DNA of 64,000 nucleotides from Sclerotiophoma versabilis (GCA_012274445.1 JAAROD010000080.1:1984001-2048000), one strand, 5' to 3'; shown: positions 45,221 through 58,349, counted from the stretch's first letter. A program made the numbers and translations. The notes: generated from the sequence alone by a model not told the origin.

Positions 45221-47067
45221 CTTGGGCGATTTCGGATTTATTGTAGTCGAGACAGGAGGCGCGCTTTGAACGTGGTCCCGTCCGGAATGTAGTGGATCAG
45301 GCCAGAGGGTGCGCGCGGGCTGTGGTGGGTAGGGACTTGGTTCCAAGGCTAGGGCTGGCCGTGGACGACGATGCGGCGGCTCCGGGTTTCACGATGCAAG
45401 CGACCTAGCTTACTTGCAAACAACAGCGTGGCCGCCTGTGGGGCAAAGACACAAACAGTCGGGCGGAAGTGAAGGGAGGGGCGACGACCAAGGACGCGCT
45501 CTTGCACGGAAGAGGAGGGGACTATAGGGCTGATGGACACTCGCTAGTGCTATGACGCGGGACGGCGGCAGCAGGACAGGACGACAGGACGGCAAGACGA
45601 CAGGACGGCAAGATGACAAGACGGTGCAACAACGAGATGCCGATATGAATGGATTGCAGTCGCGCTTGCCTAAAGGGATGTGAGGGGTAGGACTGAGGCG
45701 AACGAGTAATAATGTATACGCTGGGCGCAGCGCTCGTGGTGGCCGTGACCGCTCTGTAGGCGCAACCCTGCCCGCATTAACCGCTTGGAGACTGCCATTT
45801 GGGATGCAACAACGAATCCAGACTCTAGACTAGAATATTAGCTTACCATTGGCGAACTTGCAGCTCCTGTGCAACAACGCAGAAACAATTTGCGATACTG
45901 CTCACAAGGCTTTGACAGTTAGACGAGTAGGCGTTTCCTTAGTTAGTTGTTGTGGTGTTGGGGGTGGGAATCACGTGGATTTGGCTGGTGGTGAGCCTCA
46001 CCTCCCGGTCGTCTAGTCTATGTCGAATTGCAAACATCGCGAACCATCCTGCTCGTCGAAGGTGCACAGCATCGGTAGCACGGCCTCTTCACCACCAACA
46101 TCAGGCGTCATGTACCAGCTACCATCAATACTGTAGAGTCCGCGCACACATCATCGCAGCTTGTAGTTGTCGTATCGGCCACTTGTTGTGCTGTTGTGGC
46201 TGCCAAGATCTAGCTAGAGCAGACAACGGGCAAGGAACAAAGAGTGTGTACTTGAAGAGTGACGCTTAGACAAGGAGCCATTTGACGTTCCTGCATTGGA
46301 CAGCTAGGGTTCTGGATGACCCTGAACACGTGCGAACACGTGCTAACTACCAACTATTGTAGATCGTTGTTTGGAGGGCTCCTATATTCAATACAGTCAA
46401 CACGGTCGAGTGAACACGTTGAAAGATTGTTGAAGCGAACAGTAGCCAATGTAAACGCTGCCTTGGCTTGTTCTAGCAATGTCATGGGTACTTCATGCCA
46501 GGCAGACAGCATGAGGTACTGACAGGAAATTCAGCTTATCCGAGGTACACGCTCATTCCGTCCCTCGAGTCCACACGACAAGTGCCGAGTACGTGTTCTG
46601 AGAGCCGCTTTGATGAGCAGTCTCGGCCTTGACTTTGCTGCGAACGAATTGTCTTGATAGGAAAGGAACCAATCGGAGCAGCATATAGCCCAGAGTTTGC
46701 GCCACAATGTGGGCATCAGCCACAGGTTGACGGATGGTAGCTATACGCTTGAGCAGCCTTCAAACCGTCTGCTTCTGAATTGTAAAATTCGATGGTGCTC
46801 ATTTCCAATACCGCTACATACCTTCCCAGCACAAGCAGGCCCTTTTCTCAGAATCTATGTTGTGACGTTGTAAGGTGGCTCTGCTTGTGACCACCTACGG
46901 TCCGTGTGAACATAGACCCTGGGCATGATCACCTTAACCTGAACACGACACAACCCGCCTGCGCGTTCTACCTGAGGCCTGACAGCTGCATTCTCCACTT
47001 CCCTTCCATGCACCGCCTATAGAACGCCCGCTGTTCCTGCATCGCAGCAGGCTCCCCACCGCCCAGC
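45221..47067. other. long divergent intergenic region, grrA / NAK kinase
   Basis: 1.85 kb, the longest gene-free stretch of the window. It holds a short tandem repeat at about 45572-45624 near grrA. Frames of up to 105 codons lack features. A CA/GT-rich stretch with ACGTG cores (GAACACGTGC near 46326 and 46336) lies in the middle. No RNA gene was recognised. Confidence 0.45.
45572..45624. repeat. degenerate tandem repeat (GACAGGACGGCAA units)
   Basis: About four imperfect copies of a 13-16-bp unit of the type GACAGGACGGCAAGAC in succession, about 350-400 bp upstream of the grrA start codon. Confidence 0.75.
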
Positions 47068-50000
47068 ATGTCTTCCGCTCGCTATGCCCCCTCCACCGCC
47101 CATTCGATGCCCCAGCAGGCCGCATACCGTGCTCCAGCCCCTGTTGCTGTGTCCAATGCCCCGCCAGGCACCTTTGCGCCCGGGACAAAAGTTCAGGTGG
47201 GCAACCATCGAGTCATCATCGAGAAGTATCTCTCCGAGGGTGGTTTCGCGCATGTCTACCTCGTCCGCGTGCCGAAGACCGATGGCCACACACCAGAGGT
47301 TGCCGTCTTGAAGCGGGTGGCCTGCGCAGATAAGGAGGCGTTGGCCAACATGCGGACGGAGGTCGAGACTATGAAGAAGCTCAAAGGTCACCACAAGATC
47401 GTCACCTACTTTGACTCGCATGCGTCGCAACTGAAGGGCGAAGGCTACGAGGTCTTCCTGCTCATGGAGTTCTGCTCCGGCGGAGGGCTGATCGATTTCA
47501 TGAACACTCGGCTACAACACCGCCTCACTGAGCCTGAGATCCTGCACATCTTCTCTGATGTTGCTGAGGGCGTCGCGACGATGCACTACCTCAAGCCGCC
47601 GCTACTCCATCGGGATCTCAAAGTCGAGAACGTTCTGATCACGAGCGTAGGGGGCAATAAGACATACAAGCTGTGTGATTTTGGATCTACTGCACCCCCA
47701 CGGCCTGCTGCTACTACGGCTGCAGAGGGAAGGCTGATCGAGGACGATGTGCAACGGCATACGACCCTGCAGTATCGAAGTCCAGAAATGATTGACGTAT
47801 ACCGAAAACAGCCAATAGATGAGAAGAGCGATATATGGGCACTGGGAGTGTTGCTGTACAAGTTGTGCTACTACACAACACCTTTTGAAGAAGTAGGGCA
47901 GATGGCTATCTTAAATGCGAGCTTCAAGTACCCACACTACCCGCCATTTTCGGACAGGATAAAAGCGCTGATAGGTAAGGGTTGAATGTCGCAGGCAACA
48001 ACATGGATTGACATCGAGCAGGGTGGATGCTGCGCGAAAGTCCACAGCAACGGCCCAACATTTACCAAGTTGTGGCCGAAACGTGTGCCATGCGGCACAG
48101 AGCATGCCCCATCAAAGACGTATGTAGGGTAGCGTCATTAAGGAAACGGTGCTGACTTTCTCAAGATCTATTCTGGTCGAACACAGTCTGAAGCCCGACG
48201 AAATCAGCAACTGCCACCAACAGAACCTCAGGTTTCCTCACCACCTCCAGTCATAGGGATCCAGAAAGTTGCGCCAGTACAGAAAGTACAGCACATTCCG
48301 GACATTACACCAATGAGAAGAGGTCGGCCTACTGCCCCTGCACAGCAACCTCCAGTGGCGAAGCCCAGTCCATCCCCGATGAGAGGTACCGCTTTAGACC
48401 CTTTTACCGCTCTAGACAGTCAAGATGTTCAGGTTCGTCGTGCGGCTGCAGACGAGCTTGCGTCGCGCTTTCCGTCTTTGGACGAGTTTTCCCTGCTTCA
48501 CGACCGCGGTCAGAAATTCGAGTTCGGACAATCTCCGACATCTAGCGCACCACTGAACAAGAGGGTGACTGAGGCGCTCGCTGACGATGCATTTGCTCTG
48601 CCACCTGCTTCACAAGACGAATCTGCCCCTGGAACCAAACCCTCGTCCAGTGCGCCATCAGCTACTGTGTCAAGGACAGCATCGATCAAGAAGCCAAAGC
48701 CTTACGAGGCCAGCGAGAGTCCTCGCACGTCGAGCTCGGCGATACAACAGCCGGTGCCGAAACACAGCAACATGGTTTCTACAGGCGTACAAACATCACC
48801 TGCTCCATCTCCCGCTCCATCCCCTTACCCAGACGTTAACAAACGGCCGATCTGGAAAGTCCCCCTGTCTGGCCATCACAACCGGACACAGAGTCAGCCA
48901 CGAACGTTTGAGAAGGCACAGGGAAGTCCTTCCCTGAAGCCCTCTGAGTTCGCATTGCCCGTACGACCATCTTTGGACTCACGATCGAGGTCTCACATGT
49001 CGAATTTGAGCATTCCCAAGTCGCCCGCATCATCTCGACCGTCTTTGGAAGGCTCACGTCCATCACAACTGGACATCGGAAGTACGATCGATCGCTCCAG
49101 ATCTGCGAACTCGAATACCCGACCTGCAAGCATGCACGTGGAGTCCAATCTGGACTTCCTCAGGGAGCGAGAGTCTGCGCCTGGTCGCAACTTCGATGCT
49201 CCTTCGCTGATACGTCGCACCACATCAAACGCCGTTGATGATTCTGACGCGGATTCTGATGCTAGGAATGTTAGATCTAGCGTCGACTTCCTTCGCCAAA
49301 TCGAAGGAGATTCCAACCAGAAGCATAAGCACCGCCGCAGTAGCTCACAATCTAAGCATGCCCGACTCGGCAGCCTGTCGTCAATCACAAGCAACACGAA
49401 AAACATTGTCAAAGGTAGATTTGGAGACGCCTTCCGTCGCTTCGAGACAAACAACAAAACTCCTGAGCATGAACGTGCGGAGCCAATCATGTCACCGACT
49501 GAACCTCATCATGAATATCCCTCGAATCACCGCGATCTTACACCCATTGCAGGCTCTGTCGCCTCGCTGGCTCCTACTGAGGACGACCGTGGTCCTATTG
49601 ATGAGACGCAAGATTTACCGCCTGAGGTACGTAGAGAGCTTGAGAGGCGTAGACTCAGCGAAGAAGAGCGACGAGTCGAGGCGGCGGCTGCCGAGTACAA
49701 GCAACGGATAGCCTCACAAGCACAGGGCAAGCCACGGGCCCCTTCGAAAGCATCAACGATACAGAATCGTGTTAAGAACCTTCTCGATGAAAGTGGCAAG
49801 CCAGCTCAGATCAACCGTACTGCTGCAGGATATGGCAAATACACAGACACCGGAAAGCCGTTGCCTGTCAGACCGGAAGACCAGAGCGGCACGCGCCCAC
49901 CACCTGTCGCACGGAAGCCCGTCAACGTTGGTGGACAACAAGATCTCGCATATGCCAAACCTTCTGGTCGTCCCAATCTTCCACCCCCTGTTCCATCATC

Positions 50001-50298
50001 ATCCGCACCACCGGTGATCAATCTGCGCGCTCCGTCTGGCCCACCGCCGCGTGCGCCCAAGCCTAAAGCTCTGCAGACAGGTGGATCGGCGAACCCACCG
50101 TCTGCCCAAGGGTCCCCCACCAAACCTGCCTCAATACGAAGCGTAAATGTGAGGGACAAGCCGCTCCCAGCTATTGCTAGCGAGAGAGCAGGTGGCGATG
50201 AATGGGATGTTGACGCATTTAGTAAACGTTATCCTAGCCTCAGCGGGCTGGAGATGGTCGAGACGGAGATTCCTAAGCGTACTGTCAGGGATGTTTAA
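47068..50298 (+). CDS. NAK-family serine/threonine kinase (Ark1/Prk1/Akl1-like)
   Basis: Relatives phosphorylate endocytic and actin-patch proteins (Ark1/Prk1 in yeast, AAK1/GAK in animals). Exons 47068-47974, 48022-48119 and 48166-50298; introns of 47 and 46 bp, phases G|GG and 0; product 1045 aa. The kinase domain spans about 45-335: glycine loop LSEGGFAHVYLVR, lysine in VAVLKRV, HRDLKVENVL, DFGS, QYRSPEMIDVY in place of APE, and SDIWALGVLLYKLCYYTTPF. GWMLRESPQQRPNIYQVV closes the C-lobe across the first intron. The remaining ~700 residues are disordered, rich in Ser/Pro, with many PxxP-like segments (PPPVARKPV, RPNLPPPVPSSSAPP) suited to SH3 binding. A short helical, charged block lies at about 885-935 (DLPPEVRRELERRRLSEEER). 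Confidence 0.94.
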
Positions 50299-50734
50299 CG
50301 TTTTTCTACTGGAGCCAAGCATCATTTCGATCTCTTGTCATTAGTTATTAGCGATCTGTCATCTCTTGTCGTTGTTGGGTTGCAAAGATAGAAGGCACTT
50401 CTACTGCAGATAGAGGACGTAAAGTACAGTCTGGCATATGCATATTAATGCAACAATAGCCATGCATTGCGCGACACTTACGGACAAGGACTCCATCTTC
50501 TTTTTGTGCTGTGTCAGAGTGTTCGTAAACCGAGCTTGAAGTCGTGACTATCTTGCGGCTGCTGTGGCTGGCGCCAAGATTTACAAGCACTGACCACTCG
50601 CTAGCGTTAGCCGCTCCCACCACGGAGCGCGAGCCGAGCCCACAGGAAATATCGGTTCGAACTTTCGAACGAACCTTCTTCCCCTCTATCTACACCAACA
50701 CTCTTCGAGGAACCCCGATAGATCAATAGCAATC
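50299..50734. other. intergenic, promoter of RPS12
   Basis: Between two plus-strand genes. The last ~120 bp are pyrimidine-rich (CTTCTTCCCCTCTATC), common before fungal ribosomal-protein genes. Confidence 0.5.
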
Positions 50735-51373
50735 ATGGTACGGCTCACCACACCAATGCGACACTGCATGCAATTGCGATGCCTTGCCAAGTGCGACTCG
50801 CGATGATGCCCCGCCATGCATCGACGCAAAAACCTACAACGACTAAGTCACTAACGCAACACAGTCGGACGGAGAAGACGATACCAAGTCCCAGGTTTCC
50901 GCGGCCGCCGAGGTCGAAGTCAGCGCTGATGCCTCCACCGGCACAGGCCAGATGTCCGTCCTTGAGGCTCTCAAGGGCGTGCTGAAGCTTGCGCTCATCC
51001 ACGACGGTCTTGCCCGTGGTCTGCGCGAGGCTTCCAAGGCCCTCGATCGCCGCCAGGCTCACATGTGTGTCCTCAACGAGGCTTGCGAGGAGGAGGCCTA
51101 CAAGAAGCTCGTTGTTGCGCTCTGCTCTGAGCACAAGATCCCTCTCATCAAGGTCCCTGATGGCAAGCAGCTCGGCGAGTGGGCCGGTCTCTGTATGTTG
51201 AATCCATGCTTGAGGTTAGTAGAGTACAAGGACTAACAAGTTTGACAGGCCAGATCGACCGTGAGGGCAACCCCCGCAAGGTCGTCAACTGCTCTTGCGT
51301 TGTCGTCAAGGACTGGGGTGAGGAGTCGCAGGAGCGCTCCATCCTCCTCAACTACTTCCAGACCGAGCAGTAA
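50735..51373 (+). CDS. RPS12: 40S ribosomal protein eS12
   Basis: Small-subunit ribosomal protein of the L7Ae-like fold, in the beak region of the 40S. Exon 1 is just the start codon, 50735-50737; exon 2 is 50865-51192 and exon 3 51249-51373. Intron 1 (127 bp, donor GTACGG, acceptor ACACAG) begins directly after ATG; intron 2 (56 bp, GTATGT) is in phase T|GC. Product 151 aa: an acidic start MSDGEDDTKSQ, then SVLEALKGVLKLALIHDGLA, RRQAHMCVLNEACEEEAYKK and CSEHKIPLIKVPDGKQLGEW, ending QERSILLNYFQTEQ. No alternative ATG precedes the SDGEDD segment in exon 2, so the one-codon first exon is well supported. Confidence 0.95.
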
Positions 51374-52564
51374 GCGTGTCGCACTCTCAGAGTGTAAAAC
51401 GCCTTACAACACCCCGATATATCGACAACCGCTTCTCAAGACCTATCTGTGCACATCTTAACTGATGAGGGACGATTGTGGAGGGATCTGGAATACCATA
51501 TGACGGGCTGCAAAGGAAGATAGACGGTTTCGATTGCCAAGGCATCGACAAGGAATGGACTGCTGAAACCAAAACTCTTAACATTTGCTATCCTACTGTG
51601 ACGTGACGTACTCGACCAATCAAACATGTGTAGCTTCCTCTACGCATTTCCACAACGGCCATGGATTCGTAAGGACAAGCCCGAGGCCGCAGCATCGTCA
51701 CACTTCCCCATCCCTCCGACAATTAATGACAGTCCTTGGCCCTGACGTTCCAATGCAGGTAAATCCTCATAATTTGATTCCTCGAATACAAGAACTACAT
51801 CGTCATATGTCAGCCCTTCTCATGCTAGGAATGGGGCACACTCACATCGACTACCTCGCGTAGCCCTTGACGAGTTGCGAGTTAATACACTCGTCGCATG
51901 CTCTGGCCACTGGTGACACGTTCCATGTGCCACATCAATCCAGCCAGTTTCACCTTCGGCACAGTAGCCATACCATCAGTTGAGTGACAGTTGCGTTGCC
52001 AATCGAGCCTGCTATAGGCGAGGATGCAGGAGTCAAGTCGGGATAGGAGTCGTCTTGCTTGACGTGTTGATTCTGGGCATTGCTGAGGGCCAACAAAGAG
52101 GGCTGTGCACCGGAACGGGTACCAGAGGATCACGTTATCCAGTGTGGGTGATTTGTAGACTGGGGACAGGAGGGCATAGTCGTTATTTGTAGGAACGGCA
52201 TATGCTGCAGCAAAGAGGTTGAGGGCAGAGATGAAGGGATTGCATATGAGTATTACAGGATGGCTGTTTGTTGTGAGGTGATGACTAAGGCCGGATGGAT
52301 GGGTTTTGATTGAACGTGAAGAATGAGTATGAACTGACTTTGTAAGCTACGTTGGTATGCTGATATTTGGGGAGCTGCGCCATCTCGCACATAAGAGCAG
52401 GTGCAATTGTGCGAAGTAGCGGTCATAGCGAAAGAGGCGAGTGCCTGTCTGAACATCCTCAGAACATACATCAGCATAGCAAAGTAGAACATGCCTATGC
52501 TGCAACACAATTAAGGATTGACTACACGTCAACGGGTATGTTGCATCACACCACGGTTATCTGC
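51374..52564. other. convergent 3' region, RPS12 / sec39
   Basis: 1.2 kb. A minus-strand frame at 52253-52510 is hydrophobic at its start, but it has no family resemblance and its usage looks random. Nothing else was seen. Confidence 0.45.
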
Positions 52565-55444
52565 TTATCGGTGCTGATCATTCACCGGCTTTGCACCTGT
52601 GCAATATTAGCCAAGATTCAAATCAAGCAATACGAGCGCTCAGTACGTACCTAACACCCAGCCGAGCCCAGACTGCAGTGCACCACTTGCCGTATTGGCC
52701 AGCAAATCCCTCTTTCTAACTCGCTCTTCGTGCCCATGCATACTGTCGGAATCACTAAGATCCATACTGCCCCTTACAGCATCTCTCGATTCGGGCCTTG
52801 AACTCGCCTGCGCACCACCACGCAACGGGAACGCGCTCTTTGAGAATGCCGCAGCGGCGCCTCTTGCAACGTCAAATAAGCCCATCGGGCTCTCTTCGAC
52901 GGCGCCGCGGCCGACTTCACGGCGTGGCTGCACGGTGGGAATGGAGCCCATGTCGAAAGCGCCGGGCAGCTTGCGATCGGCAGCGTCGTTGAAGCGTTCT
53001 TCGGCCTCATTTTCTTGTGCCAGGAGTTCGGCCATTTCGGCTTCACACTGCTGCCAAACGTTGAGGACTTCTTCAAGATGGGGTGGAGGGGCGAGGAGGA
53101 GGGCTTGGGACAAGAGCTCCATGCGTTGCTCGAGACGGCGGAGGTCGGGGCGTGCGGCTGTCGCATGTGACCATGTTGTGGAGGAGGAGAGAGAGGGCTT
53201 ATAACGACCAGCGCGAAGGGCTGCGCGCCAGGCAACGTCGTCTTCGTCATCGGTTTGCTTTACTGAGGCGTTAGAGTCAAACGAGAAGCGTTGTGATGAT
53301 GTTGAGGCTGCAGGTGACGGTGTTGCGGTTGGAGTAAGGCGATTGACGACGTAAGAGTATGCCGTCTCGAAGTCGCCCTCTTCTAGAGCTGCGTCGATGG
53401 CCATACCAATGACTCGATGCTCGGCAGCGGCTTTCTTCTTCTCCACCGTTGCCACATCGAGTGGACCGGTGTCTTTGTTGTCGTCCATGATGGTCGATGG
53501 CGTGGATACGACCAAATTTTGTCCTATAGAGACCAGGTCGTCAAGCTTGGTATAGCTGCCGAGATTTTGCGAGAGTAGTTTTTGTATAAGCGACAGAGGA
53601 TCTGAGCTGACTCTGATGCTGACTGGCTGGAATGGTACACCGTGCTGAAGGATCAATGAGTAGAAAGACATCGCATGGGTTGCTGAAAGCAACGCTTGCA
53701 TTCGCTGGAAACGTGAAGAATTGACAAAGTGGGGAGCGAAGGCGGCAACTATCTCTGTACAACGCTTCATGCCGCCTCGATTGCGGTTGCCATTGCTAGC
53801 ATTGTCGTAATGATGCAAAGCAGCCGACAACACGACCTTCTCAACTTCAGATTGCAGGAGAGGGTGTTGACCAAAAGCTGGCTTAACGTAGATTTGCACC
53901 GCAAGAGGGAAGTGGCTGCCCTCGATAAGCGACTTCAGGATTTCGGTTTCAATCGTCGTCTTCTCGAGCATGCCCAAGATGCCTTGACCATGGCGATCGT
54001 TGTCGTGAGCATCTGACCCCCAATTCCATAGCCAAAGCAATTTAGATCTGATGGTCCGCCACTGATCGCTGTCTTTCTTCGGACCGCTGCTCAGAGTATA
54101 GAGCACCTTTTGAAGAAGCGAAGACTGCTCGGAGTAATCATCCCTTAACGACATCTTGGCGATTATCCGTGGTGAGACGGCGTGCTGTAGGCTTGACAAG
54201 ACACACGCTGAAAAAAGAATTAACTCAATGATCTTGATGCCGCCTTGCTCCGGTTTTGTGATGTCATTGTCAGAGTCGAGGAGTCGTTCTTCCTGAATCA
54301 ACAAAGAAGTGGCGTCTTGCAATATTGGAATCTTAAGGTCGTATGATGGGAGTGATTCCACGCCAATGTTGAGATCTGGTGGTGGATCGTAGTGGAGAAG
54401 ATCGCATATCCGCGTGAGCAAGGCATGGGCCGTTTGCAGTGCGCCCACATCGCCCGAATCGACTAGATATAGGCATGATAACGCTGTTTGTGCGTACTTC
54501 ATCTCCAAGTGGCGCTGAGTTTCCTCGTCCACATAGTCGCGACCTTCTTCGAAGCCACCCAAATCCATGTCCTCAGGTCCATCCCATTCAGATATAGCCG
54601 CAGTGACTAGAGGCAGGTCTTCTTTCGAAGTGTGTAGCAGCCATTGAAACAAGGAGTCCCAGTCATTTGACTCTTGTGTCGGCTCTTCTGCTATCGATGC
54701 CCTACGATTCTCACCTGAGAGCTTCCGCCTTTTTCGATCGTTTGCTCCGCATATCCATGGTGATACTATGCCCCTCAGATCCCGCGCTGCATTCTGTGTG
54801 TCTGCCCCAGCTTTCCTCATGGTACGAAGATTCGAGAGGCTGAAATCTAGCGCACGCGTCCCCCTCAAGCTAGCGAACTCGTCAAGGGACATCGTGATGC
54901 CTTGAGGATAGTACTCGTAGCTTAGGCGAAGCAGCGGTAAGACAGTCGAAATGAACCAAGTTCGAAGGTACTCGGAGTGGTTCAGGAAGGGGACGATGAG
55001 TTGCGGTACAAGGTCGAGTAGGCCGGTCTGGGCATCGATGCGGTGCGCGCGGTGGATGAGGAAGTGACTGAAGGGGTCGAGCTCGAGTTCTGCATCGTAC
55101 TCTAGATGCACAAGCGGCAGCAGCTCTATCTCCTTCCTTCTCCTTTTCGCCTGCGACTTCGACAGTGCTTCGACCGCAGTAATGTTTAGATGGGCAGCGG
55201 GGTCATCGCCAGGATGCCGTGCGCCGGTCGCAAGCTCGTTCAGGTACTCGACATATGTTGTAGGCTCCGCACCTTCTGGCAGAAATGTGAGAAGGATGTT
55301 CAACAGAAGTCCAAGTGGCAATTCGGATTCGCGCAATGCTGACAATGCTCGCAGAGCGTCGATGCTCGATTCGGTGGCATATTGGACGGCAAGCAACAAG
55401 CACTGCAACTCCGAGAGCTTCTGCAGTCTCTGGAGGACGGACAT
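52565..55444 (-). CDS. sec39: Sec39-type subunit of the Dsl1 tethering complex
   Basis: Peripheral ER protein of the Dsl1 tether that receives Golgi-derived COPI vesicles. Main exon 52651-55444 and a 32-nt last exon 52565-52596, joined across a 54-bp intron (GTACGT donor, GGCTAAT branch, GCACAG acceptor), phase G|GT; product 941 aa. Mostly alpha-helical: it starts MSVLQRLQKLSELQCLLLAV and includes SHFPLAVQIYVKPAFGQHPL and AAAEHRVIGMAIDAALEEGD, followed by VVNRL, as expected for the family. A basic patch (DRKRRKLSGENRR) and a disordered C-terminal ~130 residues precede the SGALQSGLGWVLG end. Unspliced, the frame would stop three codons after the donor; the spliced tail AKPVNDQHR was chosen because donor, branch, acceptor and phase all agree. 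Confidence 0.88.
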
Positions 55445-56166
55445 ATTCCTGTGATGCCAGGCTCGAGCTACTGTCAGCTGTCTGTGCGGCTGCACATCGC
55501 CGTGGGGATTGTTTGGGCTTGACAAAGGCCACGCCCACACCAACGCGATTGGCAATGTACGTCAGCTTGCTTGGCGGCGATCTCGGGGGTCCGCTAACCT
55601 TCCCGTCGACTTTCAGCCTCCTCCATCTCACGACACCTGAATCTTAGAGAATGCTGAACGTGCGCTGTCCGCAAAGCGCAATGCAGATAAGAAATCAATT
55701 TTAGAAGACGTTACATCTCGAACAAGGATGATGATGTTGGTGGCTGCGATTGCGACTTCCTCCAATAATTGAGCTGGGCTTTGATGTATTGAAGATATAA
55801 TCTCGATCCTCACCCTGATCCATCTACTCCCTTCCACCTCATACTACTATGGCCAGCAGACCTGACTTGGTATCTTAGGTTTTGGTGGCGTTCGCGTCTC
55901 AAGCGAGATGGCTGCTCTACTCTTGCGCAATTGGCTTCCTTTCTCACGATGCACTGCAGAGCCGCAGGCTGAGCGTCAGCTTGGGCGGGGTTGCGCGTCC
56001 TCTGTGAATTATAAGGTCTGCCACTGCTCACATTTTGTTCACGGCCTACCTCTAGGTCATAACTTCTTTTCTCACAATTCCTGCCCACTCTACCTCGTCG
56101 CTGATCGTACCTCTTTCTACGCTAAGGTATCATACGTCTTGTATCGTTTGACTAAGCTCGAGCATC
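55445..56166. other. divergent promoter, sec39 / FAS1 gene
   Basis: 722 bp without supported coding sequence. Confidence 0.5.
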
Positions 56167-57449
56167 ATGCTCTGCCAACTTTTTCTATTGGGAACAGCAC
56201 TGAGTGGAACATACGCCCAGACACTTCTCGAGGCTCTATCAAAGGTTCCGGAGCTTTCAAACTTCACAACTTTCTATCAGAACAACGAAGCATTCGCCGC
56301 CGCCTACTTCGGCAACCAATCAAGCTATCCAATCACATTTCTTGCTCCAAGCAACGATGCCTTTACGGCATACTATGCGCAGAACCAAGTCTCGCTGTTC
56401 GATGTTAGACTAGAGACCCTGCTACAACTTGTGCAATATCACACACTTGTGTCAGATCTCAAAGAAGATAATTTCACGAGCATTGGAACTAAAGGGATCA
56501 CAGCACCCACCATGCTCAAAAACTCCCCTAGTAACAATCGAACCTCTGGAGTGGGTTTGGAAGCCAAATTCGGCGGGGCTGAGAGAGCAAGGGGTCAAGT
56601 TGTGTTCGTTCAAAGCGTTGGCCAAGCATCCGCTCCCAATCGCTTCAAGCTCATGAGTCGACAATCTTCAGAAGCACAGAATGCAGGCGTAAGATCAGGC
56701 CTCGCATCGACCGTCAACCTACAGACTCTGGACGCAGATCAAGGCACCTGGGACGGCGGCAGCTTTCATGTTGTCGACGGCTTGCTGACGCTGCCAACCA
56801 CATGCGCAAGGACAATTCGTAGCGCAGGTCTCGCGAGCCTCGACAATGCCCTGAATCGCACATCGCTCTGGCCAGCGCTTGATGGCAGGAAGAACCTTAC
56901 TTGTTTGGGGCCAAGCAATGCGGCTTTTCAAGCCGCAGGGAATCCTCATACTGCGCTCAACGCCACAGCCCTGGCTGGCACATTGTTATTTCACACCTTA
57001 CCAGAAGTGGCTTACAGCGACTTCCTAGTCGATGGACAAGAGTTCAAAAGTTTGCAAAATGGTACTGTTCGCGTGCATATTGAGGAAAGTAACGACACTA
57101 GGACCATATGGTTTAATAATGCTAAGGTCATCAACGCGAATGTCTTGTGAGTCACAGAACCAGCACTGCAGTGGCTTTCCACCGCTGACGCGATCATAAA
57201 AGGACTCACAATGGTCTCATGCATGTGCTCGACGCTGTCATGATCCCCTTGGAACAATTGGACTCGACGAACACGACAAGCTCGGCAACAGCATCCTCGA
57301 GACCATCTTCGACTGCAACGGACACGGAAACTCCTACGGCGACTAATCCTACCGCAGTGAGCTCGACTGCTGCGGCTCCTCTGGCAAAAGCAATGAGTTT
57401 CGATTGGACATTGTGGACACTTGCCGCATCTATATTGGCTTTAATGTAA
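56167..57449 (+). CDS. secreted fasciclin (FAS1) protein, probably GPI-anchored
   Basis: Cell-surface adhesion-type protein. Exons 56167-57146 and 57203-57449, 56-bp intron (GTGAGT donor), phase TT|G; product 408 aa. Residues 1-17 are a signal peptide (LCQLFLLGTALSGTYA). Two FAS1 domains follow: the first (about 18-205) with SSYPITFLAPSNDAF and LVQYHTLVSDLK, the second (about 210-350) with NLTCLGPSNAAFQAAG and LAGTLLFHTLPEVAYSDFLV, closing in NGLMHVLDAVMIPLE. A Ser/Thr-rich stalk of ~45 residues precedes a hydrophobic C-terminus (FDWTLWTLAASILALM), the usual pattern for GPI attachment. Many N-x-S/T sequons. Role inferred from family: wall or membrane surface. Confidence 0.92.
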
Positions 57450-58349
57450 CCATATCACCGACATTTGTTTCTTGGCTAAGTCTCATCATTTTGACACTTA
57501 TTTCAGCCCACAAGCAAACGGCCAAGCACATTCTCTTCTTGACCTTGTGTTGCACTCTTGGAAGAGTGATTTATTGTTTCATGGACCCGTTGAGTCTTCA
57601 AGCACCAGATGAACCAGGCACAAGTATTAAGTTTCAGGAGGTCTTCTGCATCGATCTGCAGGTAATCGGTAACGTAATAATTTTTTTGTAAATACAAATG
57701 TTAGCATTGATTGGGCCCGAACAATAGTCACAAAGCTCGTCCGGACAGTGATACCCTTCATCATTCGCTTTGCTCCACAAGTTTCTCCTTCCCTCCACGA
57801 AACCTACACGTCAATCCCCACATTGTCTTCCCATCTTCCATCTGCATTTCGCATCTGACAACCTCATACACTCTCGTCTTGTAGAATCAGTTCATAAGCT
57901 GGAGTGTAGCTTTGCGGCAAGTTGTACGTGTTTGTAAAATTAGAAATGAGACAATGTTTACTACCAACCATGGTTCGCTGTACTGTGTATTGGATCCCAG
58001 ACGCGTAAAGACTCCCAGAATCAGCTTGCGAGTCAAGATTGCCAGAAAGCAGTGAAATTCATGTCAGATTCGTTTTGAGCCAAGTAGCACCTCGTTTTCG
58101 GTGGGGATGAGCGCAAATGATCTCGCGTCTCAGTACAGGGAATGTGCACGTGATCTGGTGATGCGCTAAAATCCCACGCGACTCTTCACTTTTCGGCAAC
58201 CATGACTGCATCTCGAACATTACCAAAGTTATATCTCCCCCATCTCAGTCCGATTTCTCCTCCATGTATCACCATATTTCGTAGCATTTTTGGCGCACGA
58301 TACCCTTCTCCGTAACAGTAAAACTCTTCGCATTTTCCAGTAGTGCGCC
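57450..58349. other. intergenic, FAS1 gene to rhomboid-like gene
   Basis: 900 bp, no coding frame supported. Confidence 0.5.

Noticed and set aside
48836..50159. Minus-strand frames of 90-165 codons within the NAK kinase tail
   Set aside because: Shadows of the Ser/Pro-rich disordered coding region; no independent start context or domain.
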